Part shown: positions 1-6,664 of the stretch, in pieces
Layout: each line of letters begins with the position of its first letter
Position numbering within the stretch: the first letter of the stretch is position 1
Assembly (NCBI GenBank): GCA_035279785.1
Contig: DATEHC010000175.1
Location: 1-16,677, forward strand
Length of the DNA: 16,677 nt
Direction: 5' to 3'
From: 40CM-4-65-16 sp035279785
GTDB lineage: Bacteria > Chloroflexota > Dormibacteria > Dormibacterales > Dormibacteraceae
The notes under the pieces: generated by a model
Databases searched by the model: none
What the model saw: the letters and a program-made list of their open reading frames with translations, nothing else
What the model was told of the DNA's origin: nothing
Made by a program: the position numbers and the translations under genes

Positions 1-79
1 CGCAGTCAACGCGGCCTTCGCCCGCTGCGCGGAGCGCTCGGTGTTCATGGTCGCGGGTAAGACGCTCGAGCTGACGTGA
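1..79 (+). CDS. cobU: CobU-like C-terminus (partial, 5' end outside window)
   Basis: Reading from base 2, 25 residues precede a TGA at 77-79. The tail (AVNAAFARCAERSVFMVAGK...) resembles the end of bifunctional adenosylcobinamide kinase/guanylyltransferase, which typically closes with an N-x-x-x-A...AD-x-V-x-x-x-x-AG-x-P-x-x-L pattern. CobU phosphorylates adenosylcobinamide and transfers GMP to give adenosyl-GDP-cobinamide, the direct substrate of the next gene. Its stop overlaps the cobS GTG start (GTGA at 76-79), consistent with translational coupling. With only 25 residues the call leans on context, and another cobalamin-cluster protein is possible. Confidence 0.5.
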   Translation, partial: AVNAAFARCAERSVFMVAGKTLELT

Positions 80-807
80 GCATCCGCTCGCTCCGCGCCG
101 CGGTCTCGTTCCTCACCGTGCTGCCCGTCGCGAACGCCGACGGCAGCCCCGGAGAGAGATTGGGCCGCGCCCACTTTCCCGCCATCGGCGCGGTCATCGG
201 TCTCGTCGCCGGAGCTGCGTACGTGCTGATGGGCGCGCTGACGACGCCCCTCGTGGGGGCCGCTGTCGCGGTTGGCGTCCTGGCGGCGTTGACGGGCGCG
301 CTGCATCTCGACGGGCTCGGCGACACGGTCGACGGATTGATGACGCACGGCGACGTCACGCGCCGGCTCGAGGTCATGCGCGATCCGCGGTTGGGCTCGT
401 ACGGCGTGGCCGCGGTTGGAGTGGTCCTGCTGCTCGAATTTGCGGCCATCTCGTCGATGTCTTCGCTGCGCGCGATCGCCGGACTCGTCATCGCCGGCGC
501 GCTCTCGCGTCTCGCGACGGTCGCGATCATCGCCTTCGTTCCGTATGTGCGGGCCGCCGGGCTCGGCGTGGCCGCGTGGGACTCGCAGCGGCGGGGCATG
601 GACCTCGCTCTTGGCGCAGCCTGCGCCGCGGTGGTCTGCCTGCTTGACTGGAAGAGGGCGCTGGTCGCCGTGCCTTTCGTCGCGCTCGCTGGCGTGGCCG
701 TCGCGGTGATCGCGCGGCGCCGCATCGGTGGCGCCACCGGCGACGTGTGCGGCGCGGCGGCGGAGCTTTGCCAGGTCGCGACTTTGCTCGTCTTCGCGGC
801 CCGCTGA
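76..807 (+). CDS. cobS: Adenosylcobinamide-GDP ribazoletransferase (cobalamin synthase)
   Basis: This 243-residue integral membrane protein matches CobS in length and motifs. HLDGLGDTVDG (about residues 77-87) is the Asp-rich Mg-binding signature. It is followed by RRLEVMRDPRLGSYG (about 96-110), the conserved RDxRxGxxG stretch. A GATGDVCGAAAEL motif lies near the C-terminus. Hydrophobic segments around 37-75, 108-160 and 180-215 fit a multi-pass membrane enzyme. CobS joins adenosyl-GDP-cobinamide with alpha-ribazole (or its 5'-phosphate) to make adenosylcobalamin (phosphate). The start is GTG at 76 and overlaps the previous stop. The TGA at 805-807 lies 7 bases before the next GTG start, so the three genes look like one operon. 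The assignment is secure. Confidence 0.95.
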   Translation: MSIRSLRAAVSFLTVLPVANADGSPGERLGRAHFPAIGAVIGLVAGAAYVLMGALTTPLVGAAVAVGVLAALTGALHLDGLGDTVDGLMTHGDVTRRLEVMRDPRLGSYGVAAVGVVLLLEFAAISSMSSLRAIAGLVIAGALSRLATVAIIAFVPYVRAAGLGVAAWDSQRRGMDLALGAACAAVVCLLDWKRALVAVPFVALAGVAVAVIARRRIGGATGDVCGAAAELCQVATLLVFAAR

Positions 808-814
808 CGCAATC

Positions 815-1372
815 GTGTCTGCGGGGCGACTCTGGCTGATCCGTCACGCTGCCTCGGACGCGCCGGCGGGTGTGGCGATCGGAGCCGGCGACCCGCCGCT
901 GAGCTCGATTGGACTCGCTCAGGTGGCGCGGCTCATCGAACGAATGCGTGACGTGCCGCTTGGCGCCGTGTGGTCGAGCGACTCTTCACGGGCGCGGGAC
1001 ACGGCCACGGCGATCGCCTCATCGCACGGGTTGAGCGTCCTCGTCACGCCGGCGCTGCGAGAGATCGACTTCGGCTCGTGGGAAGGACGATTCCTCGGCG
1101 ACCTCTGGCAAGAGGACCCGGAAGCCGCCGGCGCGTGGGAGTCGGACCTCCGTCAGACCCCGCCGGGGTTTGGCGAGACGGCGGCGCAGCTCGAGGAGCG
1201 CGTCGCGGGTTTCTGGTCTGAGCACGAACCCATGCTGGCGGGCCGCGATGTCGCAGTGGTCGCGCATCGGGGATCGCTCGCGGCCCTGCGGTCGGCTGTC
1301 ACGGGGTGTTCGCTCGCGGACGCATTCGGGTACGAGATGGCACCGGGCTCGGTCGCGACGCTCGACCTCTAG
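815..1372 (+). CDS. cobC: Histidine phosphatase family protein, probable alpha-ribazole phosphatase (CobC-like)
   Basis: I chose the GTG at 815 because the upstream part of the open frame overlaps cobS and is arginine-rich noise, while from here the protein opens directly with the beta-strand leading to the catalytic histidine (LWLIRHAASD, R10-H11). The 185-residue protein carries the other phosphatase signatures: SSDSSRARDTA (R59), the acid residue in LREIDFGSWEG (E83), and the second histidine in VAHRGSLAALR (H151). The family transfers phosphate through a phosphohistidine. Its position right after cobS suggests it removes the 5'-phosphate from alpha-ribazole phosphate or adenosylcobalamin phosphate. 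The phosphatase fold is clear; the substrate is inferred from the neighbourhood. Confidence 0.8.
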   Translation: MSAGRLWLIRHAASDAPAGVAIGAGDPPLSSIGLAQVARLIERMRDVPLGAVWSSDSSRARDTATAIASSHGLSVLVTPALREIDFGSWEGRFLGDLWQEDPEAAGAWESDLRQTPPGFGETAAQLEERVAGFWSEHEPMLAGRDVAVVAHRGSLAALRSAVTGCSLADAFGYEMAPGSVATLDL

Positions 1373-1405
1373 CCGGAGATCATCTGCGCCGAACGGGCCG
1401 CGCGC

Positions 1406-2074
1406 TCAAGACCTTGCGCTCAGCTCGAGATACCCGCTCGCGCGCGACATAGGCATCGCGAAGTCGAATTTGTCGGCCTGCAGCGAGAGATCCAGATCGG
1501 TGGCCGGGAAGCCGGGCCACTGGCCGCTGCGTACGCGTCGATAGCGATCCGTGACTCGCAGCGGCTCGAGAAGCGTGTCGAGATCGACTGCGGTTCCCGT
1601 CGCGAGGGCCTCCATGTAAGCCGCGCATGCGTGATCCTCGGGGTGGTCGGCAGACGCGATCAAGGTGAGGACCTCGGGCTCTCTTAACAGGCAGGCTTGA
1701 ACTGTGGCCCTGGCGACGACCAGACTCGCCGCGAACATGTCATCGCTCTTCACCGCCGCCGCGACCTGGGTGCCGGCGGTCGATCTCTGGATGAGCACGC
1801 GATCCTTCAGTTCGACCTCGCGGATTCGCGTGGGCGAGTTGCTGATCGGTATGCCGTCGACCGGCAGCGCGTCCTCCTCGGCGCAGATCACTGATCCGGG
1901 AGTCGCGGCGGCCAGTGCGCGCGCTTCGGCGATCGTCTTCACGAGGCGACACTCGCGCGCGCCGCCGGCAAGCGCGTAAGCGCTCACGGTGAACGAGCGC
2001 AGGACGTCGATCACGACGACGACGCCGCGCGCTTCGAGCGCGCCCGCGATGCCTGTGACGTGGACGATGTTCAA
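1406..2074 (-). CDS. 2-phosphosulfolactate phosphatase (ComB) family protein
   Basis: The 222-residue protein has the ComB family layout: VVVVIDVLRSFTVSAYAL (about 19-36, with the conserved D-V-L-R-x-x-T motif), the AEE...ISNSPT region (corresponding to G-N-S-P), RVLIQRSTAGTQ (the T-x-G-T loop), and an A...A-x-Y-x-E helix. ComB hydrolyses 2-phosphosulfolactate in coenzyme M synthesis, a Mg-dependent reaction. Many bacteria without coenzyme M carry a ComB-like protein of unknown substrate, and nothing nearby belongs to that pathway. The only usable start in this frame is TTG at 2074, since an in-frame stop lies at 2093-2095. It is convergent with the CobC-like gene, with 33 bases between the stops, and its 5' end overlaps the divergent cupin gene. 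Confidence 0.8.
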   Translation of the reverse strand: MNIVHVTGIAGALEARGVVVVIDVLRSFTVSAYALAGGARECRLVKTIAEARALAAATPGSVICAEEDALPVDGIPISNSPTRIREVELKDRVLIQRSTAGTQVAAAVKSDDMFAASLVVARATVQACLLREPEVLTLIASADHPEDHACAAYMEALATGTAVDLDTLLEPLRVTDRYRRVRSGQWPGFPATDLDLSLQADKFDFAMPMSRASGYLELSARS

Positions 2075-2419
2075 TTGGAACCCGTGTCGGATTCAGACCC
2101 GCGCGACGGCCCCCGTGCGTTCGGCTTCGAGCAGATCGCGGACTGCGGGTCGATGCGCGTCGTCGGGTTGCGCCTCAACCCGGGCCAGACCGTGCCCGAG
2201 CACCGCAACGCGATTCCGGTCGCGCTGATCGTCACGAGTGGCCGGCTCCGCTTCGACGACGGTTCGCATGGCGGCGACGTCGGAGCCGGGGAGATGCTGC
2301 TGATCAATCCGGGCGAGCGGCACAGCTATCGCGCCGACAGCCCCACCTCCGCGTACCTGGTCTTCGCGGGCTTGCCTGGCGTGCGCAGCCGCACGTGGTC
2401 GCTTCGACGCAAGGAGTGA
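2060..2419 (+). CDS. Small single-domain cupin protein
   Basis: The 119-residue protein has one beta-barrel cupin domain. Motif 1 is PGQTVPEHRNAIPVALIVTSGRLRF (about 41-65, shown here by its key residues E47 and H48), and motif 2 is GAGEMLLINPGERHSY (about 75-90, with P84 and H88). The usual HxH pair of motif 1 is reduced to one histidine (H48), and the later glutamate is absent, so metal binding may be weak or differently liganded. The function is unknown; such proteins act as small-molecule binders, isomerases or sensors. The start is uncertain. GTG at 2060 overlaps the divergent comB start by 15 bases. GTG at 2084 would give a 111-residue protein with no overlap and the same domain. Confidence 0.8.
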   Translation: MDDVQLEPVSDSDPRDGPRAFGFEQIADCGSMRVVGLRLNPGQTVPEHRNAIPVALIVTSGRLRFDDGSHGGDVGAGEMLLINPGERHSYRADSPTSAYLVFAGLPGVRSRTWSLRRKE

Positions 2420-2425
2420 CAGCGC

Positions 2426-2992
2426 TCAACTCGCGTTCCAGAGCGCGATCACGCGGCCGTGGTCGGCGTCGCGGAGGATGTTGAGCGTCGCCACGTCGAG
2501 CTGGAGATTCGTCGCAACCGTGATTCGTGCGCCGATCCACGCCACCGCGAGTGCGCGAAGGATGTGTCCATGGCCGAACGCGAGGGCGCGTCCATCGCCG
2601 CGACGCGTCGCAAGCTCGATGAACCGTTGGGCCCTCGAGTAGACCTGCGCGGGCGACTCTCCCTCGGGGCAGCCGTCGCGATACAGCTCCCAGCCGGGAC
2701 TCTCCTGAAGGATCTGCGCTGACGTCAGGCCTTCGAAGCGTCCGTAGTCGAACTCTCGGAGAAGTGGCGTCACCTCCGGATGATCGAAGCCTGCCAGCTG
2801 CGCTGTCCGCAGCGCGCGCTGCATCGGACTGGAGTACACGGCGTCGAAATGGATGGACGCGAGCTTTGTTCCGAGATCCCGCGCGTTCTGCTCGCCGCGC
2901 GCGGTCAGCGGGATGTCCGTGGTTCCGGTGTGACGTCCGGAAAGACTCCACTCGGTCTCGCCGTGGCGAGCGAGGTAGAGCTCGAAGCTCAG
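2426..2992 (-). CDS. Histidine phosphatase (phosphoglycerate mutase) family protein, CTG start
   Basis: The first ATG/GTG-type codon in this frame (GTG at 2839) would cut off the catalytic N-terminus. The frame runs unbroken upstream through ELYLARHGETEWSLSGRHTG, an intact RHGE signature (R9-H10-G11-E12). The only stop upstream is a TAA a few codons further, and the only plausible start is CTG at 2992-2990, which overlaps the TGA of the preceding gene (CTGA). That gives 188 residues with SSPMQRA (R59), the acidic residue in LLREFDYGRFEG (E80) and the second catalytic histidine in FGHGHILR (H141). The protein resembles small actinobacterial acid phosphatase/mutase-like members. The substrate is unknown. 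Expression is probably coupled to the zinc-ribbon gene. Confidence 0.85.
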   Translation of the reverse strand: MSFELYLARHGETEWSLSGRHTGTTDIPLTARGEQNARDLGTKLASIHFDAVYSSPMQRALRTAQLAGFDHPEVTPLLREFDYGRFEGLTSAQILQESPGWELYRDGCPEGESPAQVYSRAQRFIELATRRGDGRALAFGHGHILRALAVAWIGARITVATNLQLDVATLNILRDADHGRVIALWNAS

Positions 2993-3603
2993 GCGGGCTT
3001 ACCCATCATCTCGGGCCGGCCCGAACGCAGCGAGCGGCTCGCGCTCTCGAGCACCGCCCCCGCCCGCACTCGCTGACCAGGCCGCACGCAGACGAGGCCG
3101 ACCGCAGCCTGTCCACCCTGCGGCTTCAGCGCTTCGTTGACTGCAGCCAGCACCCGGTTGGCGGCGTGAGCGGTGCCGGCAACGTCGGTGTCGGGGAGGA
3201 TCGCCAGCAGCTGCGGCGGCGTGCGACCGAGGACGCCGGGGGTGTCGACGTCGCGGACTGTGCCCGCGAGCGCGGCGGCCATCGTCTTGAGCGCCTCTTC
3301 AGTCGGAAGCGCGCCGTTGGCTTCGATCAGGAGAACGCCGAGGTTGCGCTGGTAGCGGTGCGCGCGGGCGAGCTCGTCCTCGAGCACAGGTCGTACGAAG
3401 CGATCGTTGAAAAGGCCGGTCGTGCGGTCGACGATGTGCAGCGGCTCAGCCTGCGGATCGTCCGTCCGCACACCGCACGAAGGACAGAAGACCGCTCCGT
3501 GTGGGAGAGGCGACCCGCACGCCTGGCAGGTTTGAGCTTCGGGCCGGCGGCGGAGGAAGTCGCCAATCGGCATTCGGTAAAGCCTATCAGTCGTGTTCGC
3601 CAT
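2989..3603 (-). CDS. Zinc-ribbon protein with degenerate GGDEF-like domain
   Basis: The 204-residue protein has two parts. Residues 26-43 form a zinc ribbon with two CxxC knuckles (C26, C29, C40, C43). From about residue 57, the segment HIVDRTTGLFNDRFVRPVLE matches the D-x-x-T-G-L-x-N-R-R opening of GGDEF (diguanylate cyclase) domains. At the position of the GGDEF motif it has GRTPPQLLAILPDTD (about 126-140): GG-D-E is lost, while the following L-x-x-L-x-D-T-D strand is kept. Cyclic-di-GMP synthesis is therefore not expected; a binding or scaffold role is possible. ATG at 3603 has GGAGG just upstream; an internal ATG at residue 11 is an alternative. It heads a two-gene unit with the downstream phosphatase. 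Confidence 0.65.
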   Translation of the reverse strand: MANTTDRLYRMPIGDFLRRRPEAQTCQACGSPLPHGAVFCPSCGVRTDDPQAEPLHIVDRTTGLFNDRFVRPVLEDELARAHRYQRNLGVLLIEANGALPTEEALKTMAAALAGTVRDVDTPGVLGRTPPQLLAILPDTDVAGTAHAANRVLAAVNEALKPQGGQAAVGLVCVRPGQRVRAGAVLESASRSLRSGRPEMMGKPA

Positions 3604-3649
3604 GCCCTCCGCACCTCTTAACAGGCTGGGTTGTGCTCAATTTTTTCGA

Positions 3650-3655
3650 ATCCTA
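3650..3655 (-). promoter_or_regulatory. Candidate -10 element for the zinc-ribbon gene
   Basis: On the minus strand the hexamer reads TAGGAT, a TAnnnT-type -10 element. It would place transcription start about 40 bases before the ATG at 3603, leaving room for the GGAGG ribosome site. No convincing -35 was found at the expected distance, where the sequence is C-rich. The gap from 3604 to 3741 otherwise holds only a T6 run at 3641-3646 and a G-rich tract at 3675-3709. Confidence 0.25.
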
Positions 3656-3674
3656 AGCTCGGGCGAGGTGTGCT

Positions 3675-3709
3675 GGGGGGGAGGGACGGCACGGTGGAGG
3701 AGGGAGGGC
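3675..3709 (+). repeat. G-rich tract in the gap between the HxlR and zinc-ribbon genes
   Basis: The plus strand holds a run of seven G (3675-3681), then GGG (3683-3685), and after a mixed 17-base stretch two more GGG runs ending about 3709. The minus strand, which carries both neighbouring genes, is correspondingly C-rich. Quadruplex formation is conceivable but would need one long loop. It may simply be the remains of a transcript-end region for the HxlR gene. Confidence 0.3.
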
Positions 3710-3741
3710 CCGAGGCAACCTATGGGAAATTGGGGAGCGGC

Positions 3742-4080
3742 TCAGCCCACCGCGGCGGCCGGAGTCGCGAGCCAGCCCTCGGCCCACTCCGCAACCGCAG
3801 CCAGCACAGGCTCCAGCGCGCGCCCGCGCGAGGTCAATCGATAGCTCACGCGCACAGGCGGACCGGGGTCGACGAGTCTCTCCACGATGCCCTCGGTCTC
3901 GAGCTCGCGCAAGCGCTCGGTCAGCACGCGATCGCTGATCCCAGGTATGCCCGCGAGCAGCTGATTGAAGCGCGCGGGCGCCGGCAGCAAGGCCTTGACA
4001 ACCGCCCCAGTCCAACGCTTTCCGATCAGCTCGATTGCGCGCTGAAAGGGCGCGCTGTAGTCGAGGCCCCCTCCGACCAT
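3742..4080 (-). CDS. HxlR family winged-helix transcriptional regulator
   Basis: The 112-residue protein is a near-complete HxlR domain. It has the AIELIGKRWTGAVVKALL helix (about 15-32), the FNQLLAGIPGISDRVLTERLRELE recognition region (about 38-61), and a wing in GIVERLV...VSYRLTSRGRAL (about 64-89). HxlR proteins bind DNA as dimers and often control an adjacent gene in response to electrophiles or metabolites. The N-terminal cysteine used by redox-sensing members (usually C-P just before the first helix) is missing here, where the sequence reads YSAPF, so a thiol switch is unlikely. The gene is divergent from the dehydrogenase at 4218, its most probable target. Confidence 0.9.
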   Translation of the reverse strand: MVGGGLDYSAPFQRAIELIGKRWTGAVVKALLPAPARFNQLLAGIPGISDRVLTERLRELETEGIVERLVDPGPPVRVSYRLTSRGRALEPVLAAVAEWAEGWLATPAAAVG

Positions 4081-4088
4081 GGGGAGTG

Positions 4089-4117
4089 ATTCTATGCGCT
4101 ATCGGGAGTCACGAAAA
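4089..4117 (-). promoter_or_regulatory. Candidate promoter for the HxlR gene (near-leaderless)
   Basis: On the minus strand TAGAAT (4094-4089, five of six matches to TATAAT) lies 17 bases downstream of TTTTCG (4117-4112, three of six matches to TTGACA). Only 8 bases separate the -10 from the ATG at 4080, so transcription would begin within a base or two of the start codon. No Shine-Dalgarno sequence is visible there. This arrangement fits leaderless mRNAs, which are common in high-GC Gram-positive-type lineages. Confidence 0.4.
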
Positions 4118-4139
4118 GGACCCGCCCGTGTTTTCCACA

Positions 4140-4150
4140 AGAAATTTTCT
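4140..4150. promoter_or_regulatory. Short palindrome in the HxlR/SDR divergent gap (operator candidate)
   Basis: AGAAA and TTTCT arms around a single T form a perfect 11-base palindrome, an AT-rich island in an otherwise GC-rich 137-base gap. It lies 60 bases from the HxlR start and 67 bases from the dehydrogenase start. It could be the HxlR binding site, but it is short and there is no second copy to support it. Confidence 0.25.
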
Positions 4151-4217
4151 GGGCGCGGTCCGTGGCCATCGCGCGAGCACCATCGCAACCTCTGAGAATG
4201 GTCGTGGTGGCTGAGCC

Positions 4218-5024
4218 ATGGAGCTGAGAGGACGGGTCATCGTCGTCACCGGTGCGGCCCGCGGCATCGGTCGCGCGCTCGTGCGGAGGTTCGCCGCGGA
4301 CGGTCCAAGCGCCCTCGTCGCGGCCGATGTCGATGAAGAGGGCTCGCGAGCGATCGCGCGTGAAGTCGGCGGTGACGCTGTTCGATGCGACGTCTCACGC
4401 GAGGACGACATTGCGCGGCTCGTGAAGCAAACGGAAGAGAAACGCGGACGCATCGACCTGTTCTGCTCGAACGCGGGCATCGCGGTCGCGGGTGGTCCCG
4501 AGGCGAGCGATGCGGAATGGCAGCGGATCTGGGAGGTCAACGTCCTCTCCCACGTGTACGTGGCGCGCCACGTGCTGCCCGGAATGCTCGCGCGCAACGA
4601 GGGCTACATCGTCGGGACGGTTTCCGCGGCCGGTTTACTAAACCACGTGTTCGCGACGCCCTATGGAGTGACCAAGGCGGCCGCGCTCTCGCTGTTCGAA
4701 TGGCTCGCGATCGCACACGGCGACGAAGGCATTCGCGTCTCGTGTCTCTGCCCGCAGGGCGTGAAGACGGACATGCTGGCTGCCGAGCGTCGCGCCCTGG
4801 GCACCAACTTCCTGACCGCCGGCGCGCTCGAACCCGAGGTCGTGGCCAACGCGGTCGTCGAAGGGATCGCCGCCGAACGGTTCCTCATCCTGCCGCACCC
4901 TGAGGTTGCCGAATACTTTCGCCGCAAGGCGGGTGATTACGACCGATGGCTCAGCGGCATGCGCCGCCTCCGCCGCAACCTGCTCGAGACCGCCCAAAAG
5001 GATCCTGAAAAGACGGATGCGTAA
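4218..5024 (+). CDS. SDR family NAD(P)-dependent oxidoreductase
   Basis: This is a classical short-chain dehydrogenase of 268 residues with all landmarks: the TGAARGIG cofactor loop (11-18), CDV (D58), the NAG motif (85-87), and the tetrad N108, S136, Y149, K153 in VNV, TVSAAG and YGVTK. An acidic residue follows strand 2 (VAADVDE, D37), which usually favours NAD over NADP. The substrate cannot be read from sequence; the C-terminal segment (about 230-268) is charged and Arg-rich. The ATG at 4218 places the Rossmann strand at the normal distance. It is divergent from the HxlR regulator, and its last 8 bases overlap the start of the membrane-protein gene. Confidence 0.93.
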   Translation: MELRGRVIVVTGAARGIGRALVRRFAADGPSALVAADVDEEGSRAIAREVGGDAVRCDVSREDDIARLVKQTEEKRGRIDLFCSNAGIAVAGGPEASDAEWQRIWEVNVLSHVYVARHVLPGMLARNEGYIVGTVSAAGLLNHVFATPYGVTKAAALSLFEWLAIAHGDEGIRVSCLCPQGVKTDMLAAERRALGTNFLTAGALEPEVVANAVVEGIAAERFLILPHPEVAEYFRRKAGDYDRWLSGMRRLRRNLLETAQKDPEKTDA

Positions 5025-5409
5025 GCTCGCGATCGTTGCAGGCGCGGCCCTGGTGGTTGTCGCGTTCGCGGCCGCGACCCGCGTCGCCGACACGAGGGAG
5101 GGCCTCATCGCGGAGGTGGTGACGCTGCTCGCGGGCGTGGTGGCGGTGGGTCTCTTGATCTACGGCCTTGCGGCCAGACGTGAGGCGCGACCGGGCGATC
5201 GGCCTGTTCGACCTGCGGGATCGGCGCAGCCCCGCACGACCAGGGACCTGCTGATCGGCGGCGGTGGAGTGGCACTCTCGGCGGCCCTTGTCACGGGGCT
5301 CGCGATCAGCGGCGGACCCCTTTCGGCCGCGTTCGGGCTCGTCCTGCTGATCCCGATGATCGCGGGCTGCGTCTACCTCTGCGTGCGCTTCCTGCGGGCG
5401 AACTCCTGA
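5017..5409 (+). CDS. Small membrane protein of unknown function
   Basis: I do not recognise this 130-residue protein. Four hydrophobic segments can be seen, at about residues 3-20, 29-52, 74-94 and 100-124. A basic, proline-containing linker (about 53-73) separates two helical hairpins. The frame is open from 4906, but ATG 5017 is preferred because everything upstream overlaps the dehydrogenase and has no membrane character. The start overlaps the dehydrogenase stop by 8 bases, so the two are probably co-transcribed. Its last 104 bases are antisense to the 3' end of folC. Confidence 0.7.
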   Translation: MRKLAIVAGAALVVVAFAAATRVADTREGLIAEVVTLLAGVVAVGLLIYGLAARREARPGDRPVRPAGSAQPRTTRDLLIGGGGVALSAALVTGLAISGGPLSAAFGLVLLIPMIAGCVYLCVRFLRANS

Positions 5410-6664
5410 GCTCGAGAACCTCGCCCACGAGATAGAGCGAGCCGCACACCAGCACGTTCCCGCCAGGACCGGCCAGCTCCTCTGCTCGTTCGAGAGCCGG
5501 CCCGGCGCGCGGCTCGGCGGACGCGCCCTCGCCGTACATGCCGGCCAGGCGCTCCGCCTCGATCACGTGTCCGTGCGCGCTTGCCGGCTCGGTGAAAACG
5601 ACCGCGTCCGGCCGCAAGGTTCGCAGCGCGCCAAGGAGCTGAGCGGGATCGCGTTCGCTCAGCATCCCGAAGACGGCAACAAGGCGGTCAGACCCGATGA
5701 GCGCGCGGAGCGCCGCACCCGCGCGCTGTAGCGCCGCGGGGTTGTGCCCGCCGTCGACTATGACCCTCGGACGCTCACCGATCACCTGCAGGCGCCCCGG
5801 CCAGCGCGTTGCGGCAAGACCGGCGCGCACGGCCTCGTCGGACACGTCGGTGATCAGGTGCGCCGCCGCCACCGCGAGCGCCGCGTTGGCGGGTTGGTAA
5901 TCGCCGAGGAGCGGCAGCCTCAGGTCTCGGTGATCGAACCCAGGACCGGTCACGGAGAGCTCGAAGCCCGACCAGCCAAGCGACTTCGACCTCAGGCGGA
6001 TCTCGTGGCCGAGGCGCCACACCTCGGCCGACTCGGACGCGGCCCGGGCTTCGACGATCTCCAGCGCCTCGCCCTCGCATCCGGTCACGACGTGGTTGCG
6101 ATGCTTGATGATCGCCGCCTTCTCGCGCGCGATCTCGCCGATGGTGTCGCCGAGGTACTTCTGATGGTCCAGGGCGACGTTGGTGATGACCGCGACGCCG
6201 AGGTCGAGGGTGTTCGTCGCGTCCAGACGCCCACCCAATCCGACCTCGCACACGAGAAGCTCGGCGCGCGCGGCGATGTACGCGACGGCCATCACGGTGA
6301 GCATCTCGAACTCGGTGGGCGGTCCCATCGTCGAGGTGATCACATCCTGCGCCGGCCCAAGTTGTTCGAGCGTGGCCACGAAGTCGGCCTCGCTGATCGG
6401 CGTGCCATTGACCTCGATGCGCTCCGTGTACGAGATCAGGTGCGGCTTGGGCATGAAGCCGGTGTCGTGTCCGGCGGCGCGCAGGATCGCGCTGAGGCAC
6501 GCTCCGGTCGAGCCTTTTCCGTTGGTCCCGGCGATCAGCGCGCCGCGCAGCCCCGCGTCCGGCTTGCCGGCCTGGTCGAGCAGCGCGCGGGTGCGTTCCG
6601 TGCCGAGCTTCATCGCGAAGCGGCCCTGTCTCGAGATGAAGTCCAGGGCCTCCTGGTAGGTCAA
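5306..6664 (-). CDS. folC: Folylpolyglutamate synthase / dihydrofolate synthase
   Basis: The 452-residue ligase adds glutamate to dihydropteroate and/or folates using ATP. TYQEALDFISRQGRFAMKLG opens the protein exactly like FolC. GTNGKGST (46-53) is the P-loop, CEVGLGGRLDATN follows, ALDHQKYLGDTIGEIAREKAAIIK contains the Mg ligands and modified-lysine region, and DGGHNPAAL lies in the C-terminal glutamate-binding domain. The start is TTG at 6664-6662, overlapping the methyltransferase stop (TTGA). The open frame upstream is only a shadow of that gene. After the family's usual end (GSLYLVGEVLEL) there are about 34 extra Arg/Ser/Gly-rich residues, encoded antisense to the membrane-protein gene. 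This is the last gene of a five-gene operon. Confidence 0.95.
   Translation of the reverse strand: MTYQEALDFISRQGRFAMKLGTERTRALLDQAGKPDAGLRGALIAGTNGKGSTGACLSAILRAAGHDTGFMPKPHLISYTERIEVNGTPISEADFVATLEQLGPAQDVITSTMGPPTEFEMLTVMAVAYIAARAELLVCEVGLGGRLDATNTLDLGVAVITNVALDHQKYLGDTIGEIAREKAAIIKHRNHVVTGCEGEALEIVEARAASESAEVWRLGHEIRLRSKSLGWSGFELSVTGPGFDHRDLRLPLLGDYQPANAALAVAAAHLITDVSDEAVRAGLAATRWPGRLQVIGERPRVIVDGGHNPAALQRAGAALRALIGSDRLVAVFGMLSERDPAQLLGALRTLRPDAVVFTEPASAHGHVIEAERLAGMYGEGASAEPRAGPALERAEELAGPGGNVLVCGSLYLVGEVLELRSSPAGSARRGRRSPRSSGSAGRARTRPKGVRR

Noticed and set aside
1373..1405. Terminator between the convergent CobC-like and ComB-like genes
   Set aside because: Only a 3-base-pair stem could be found and there is no T-run, so there is not enough to call.
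2764..3621. 285-residue plus-strand open frame opposite the phosphatase and zinc-ribbon genes
   Set aside because: The minus strand carries clear RHGE and CxxC motifs; the plus-strand product is Arg-rich and featureless.
3641..3650. T6 run followed by TTCGAA as a plus-strand terminator
   Set aside because: No plus-strand gene ends nearby and no stable stem precedes the T-run.
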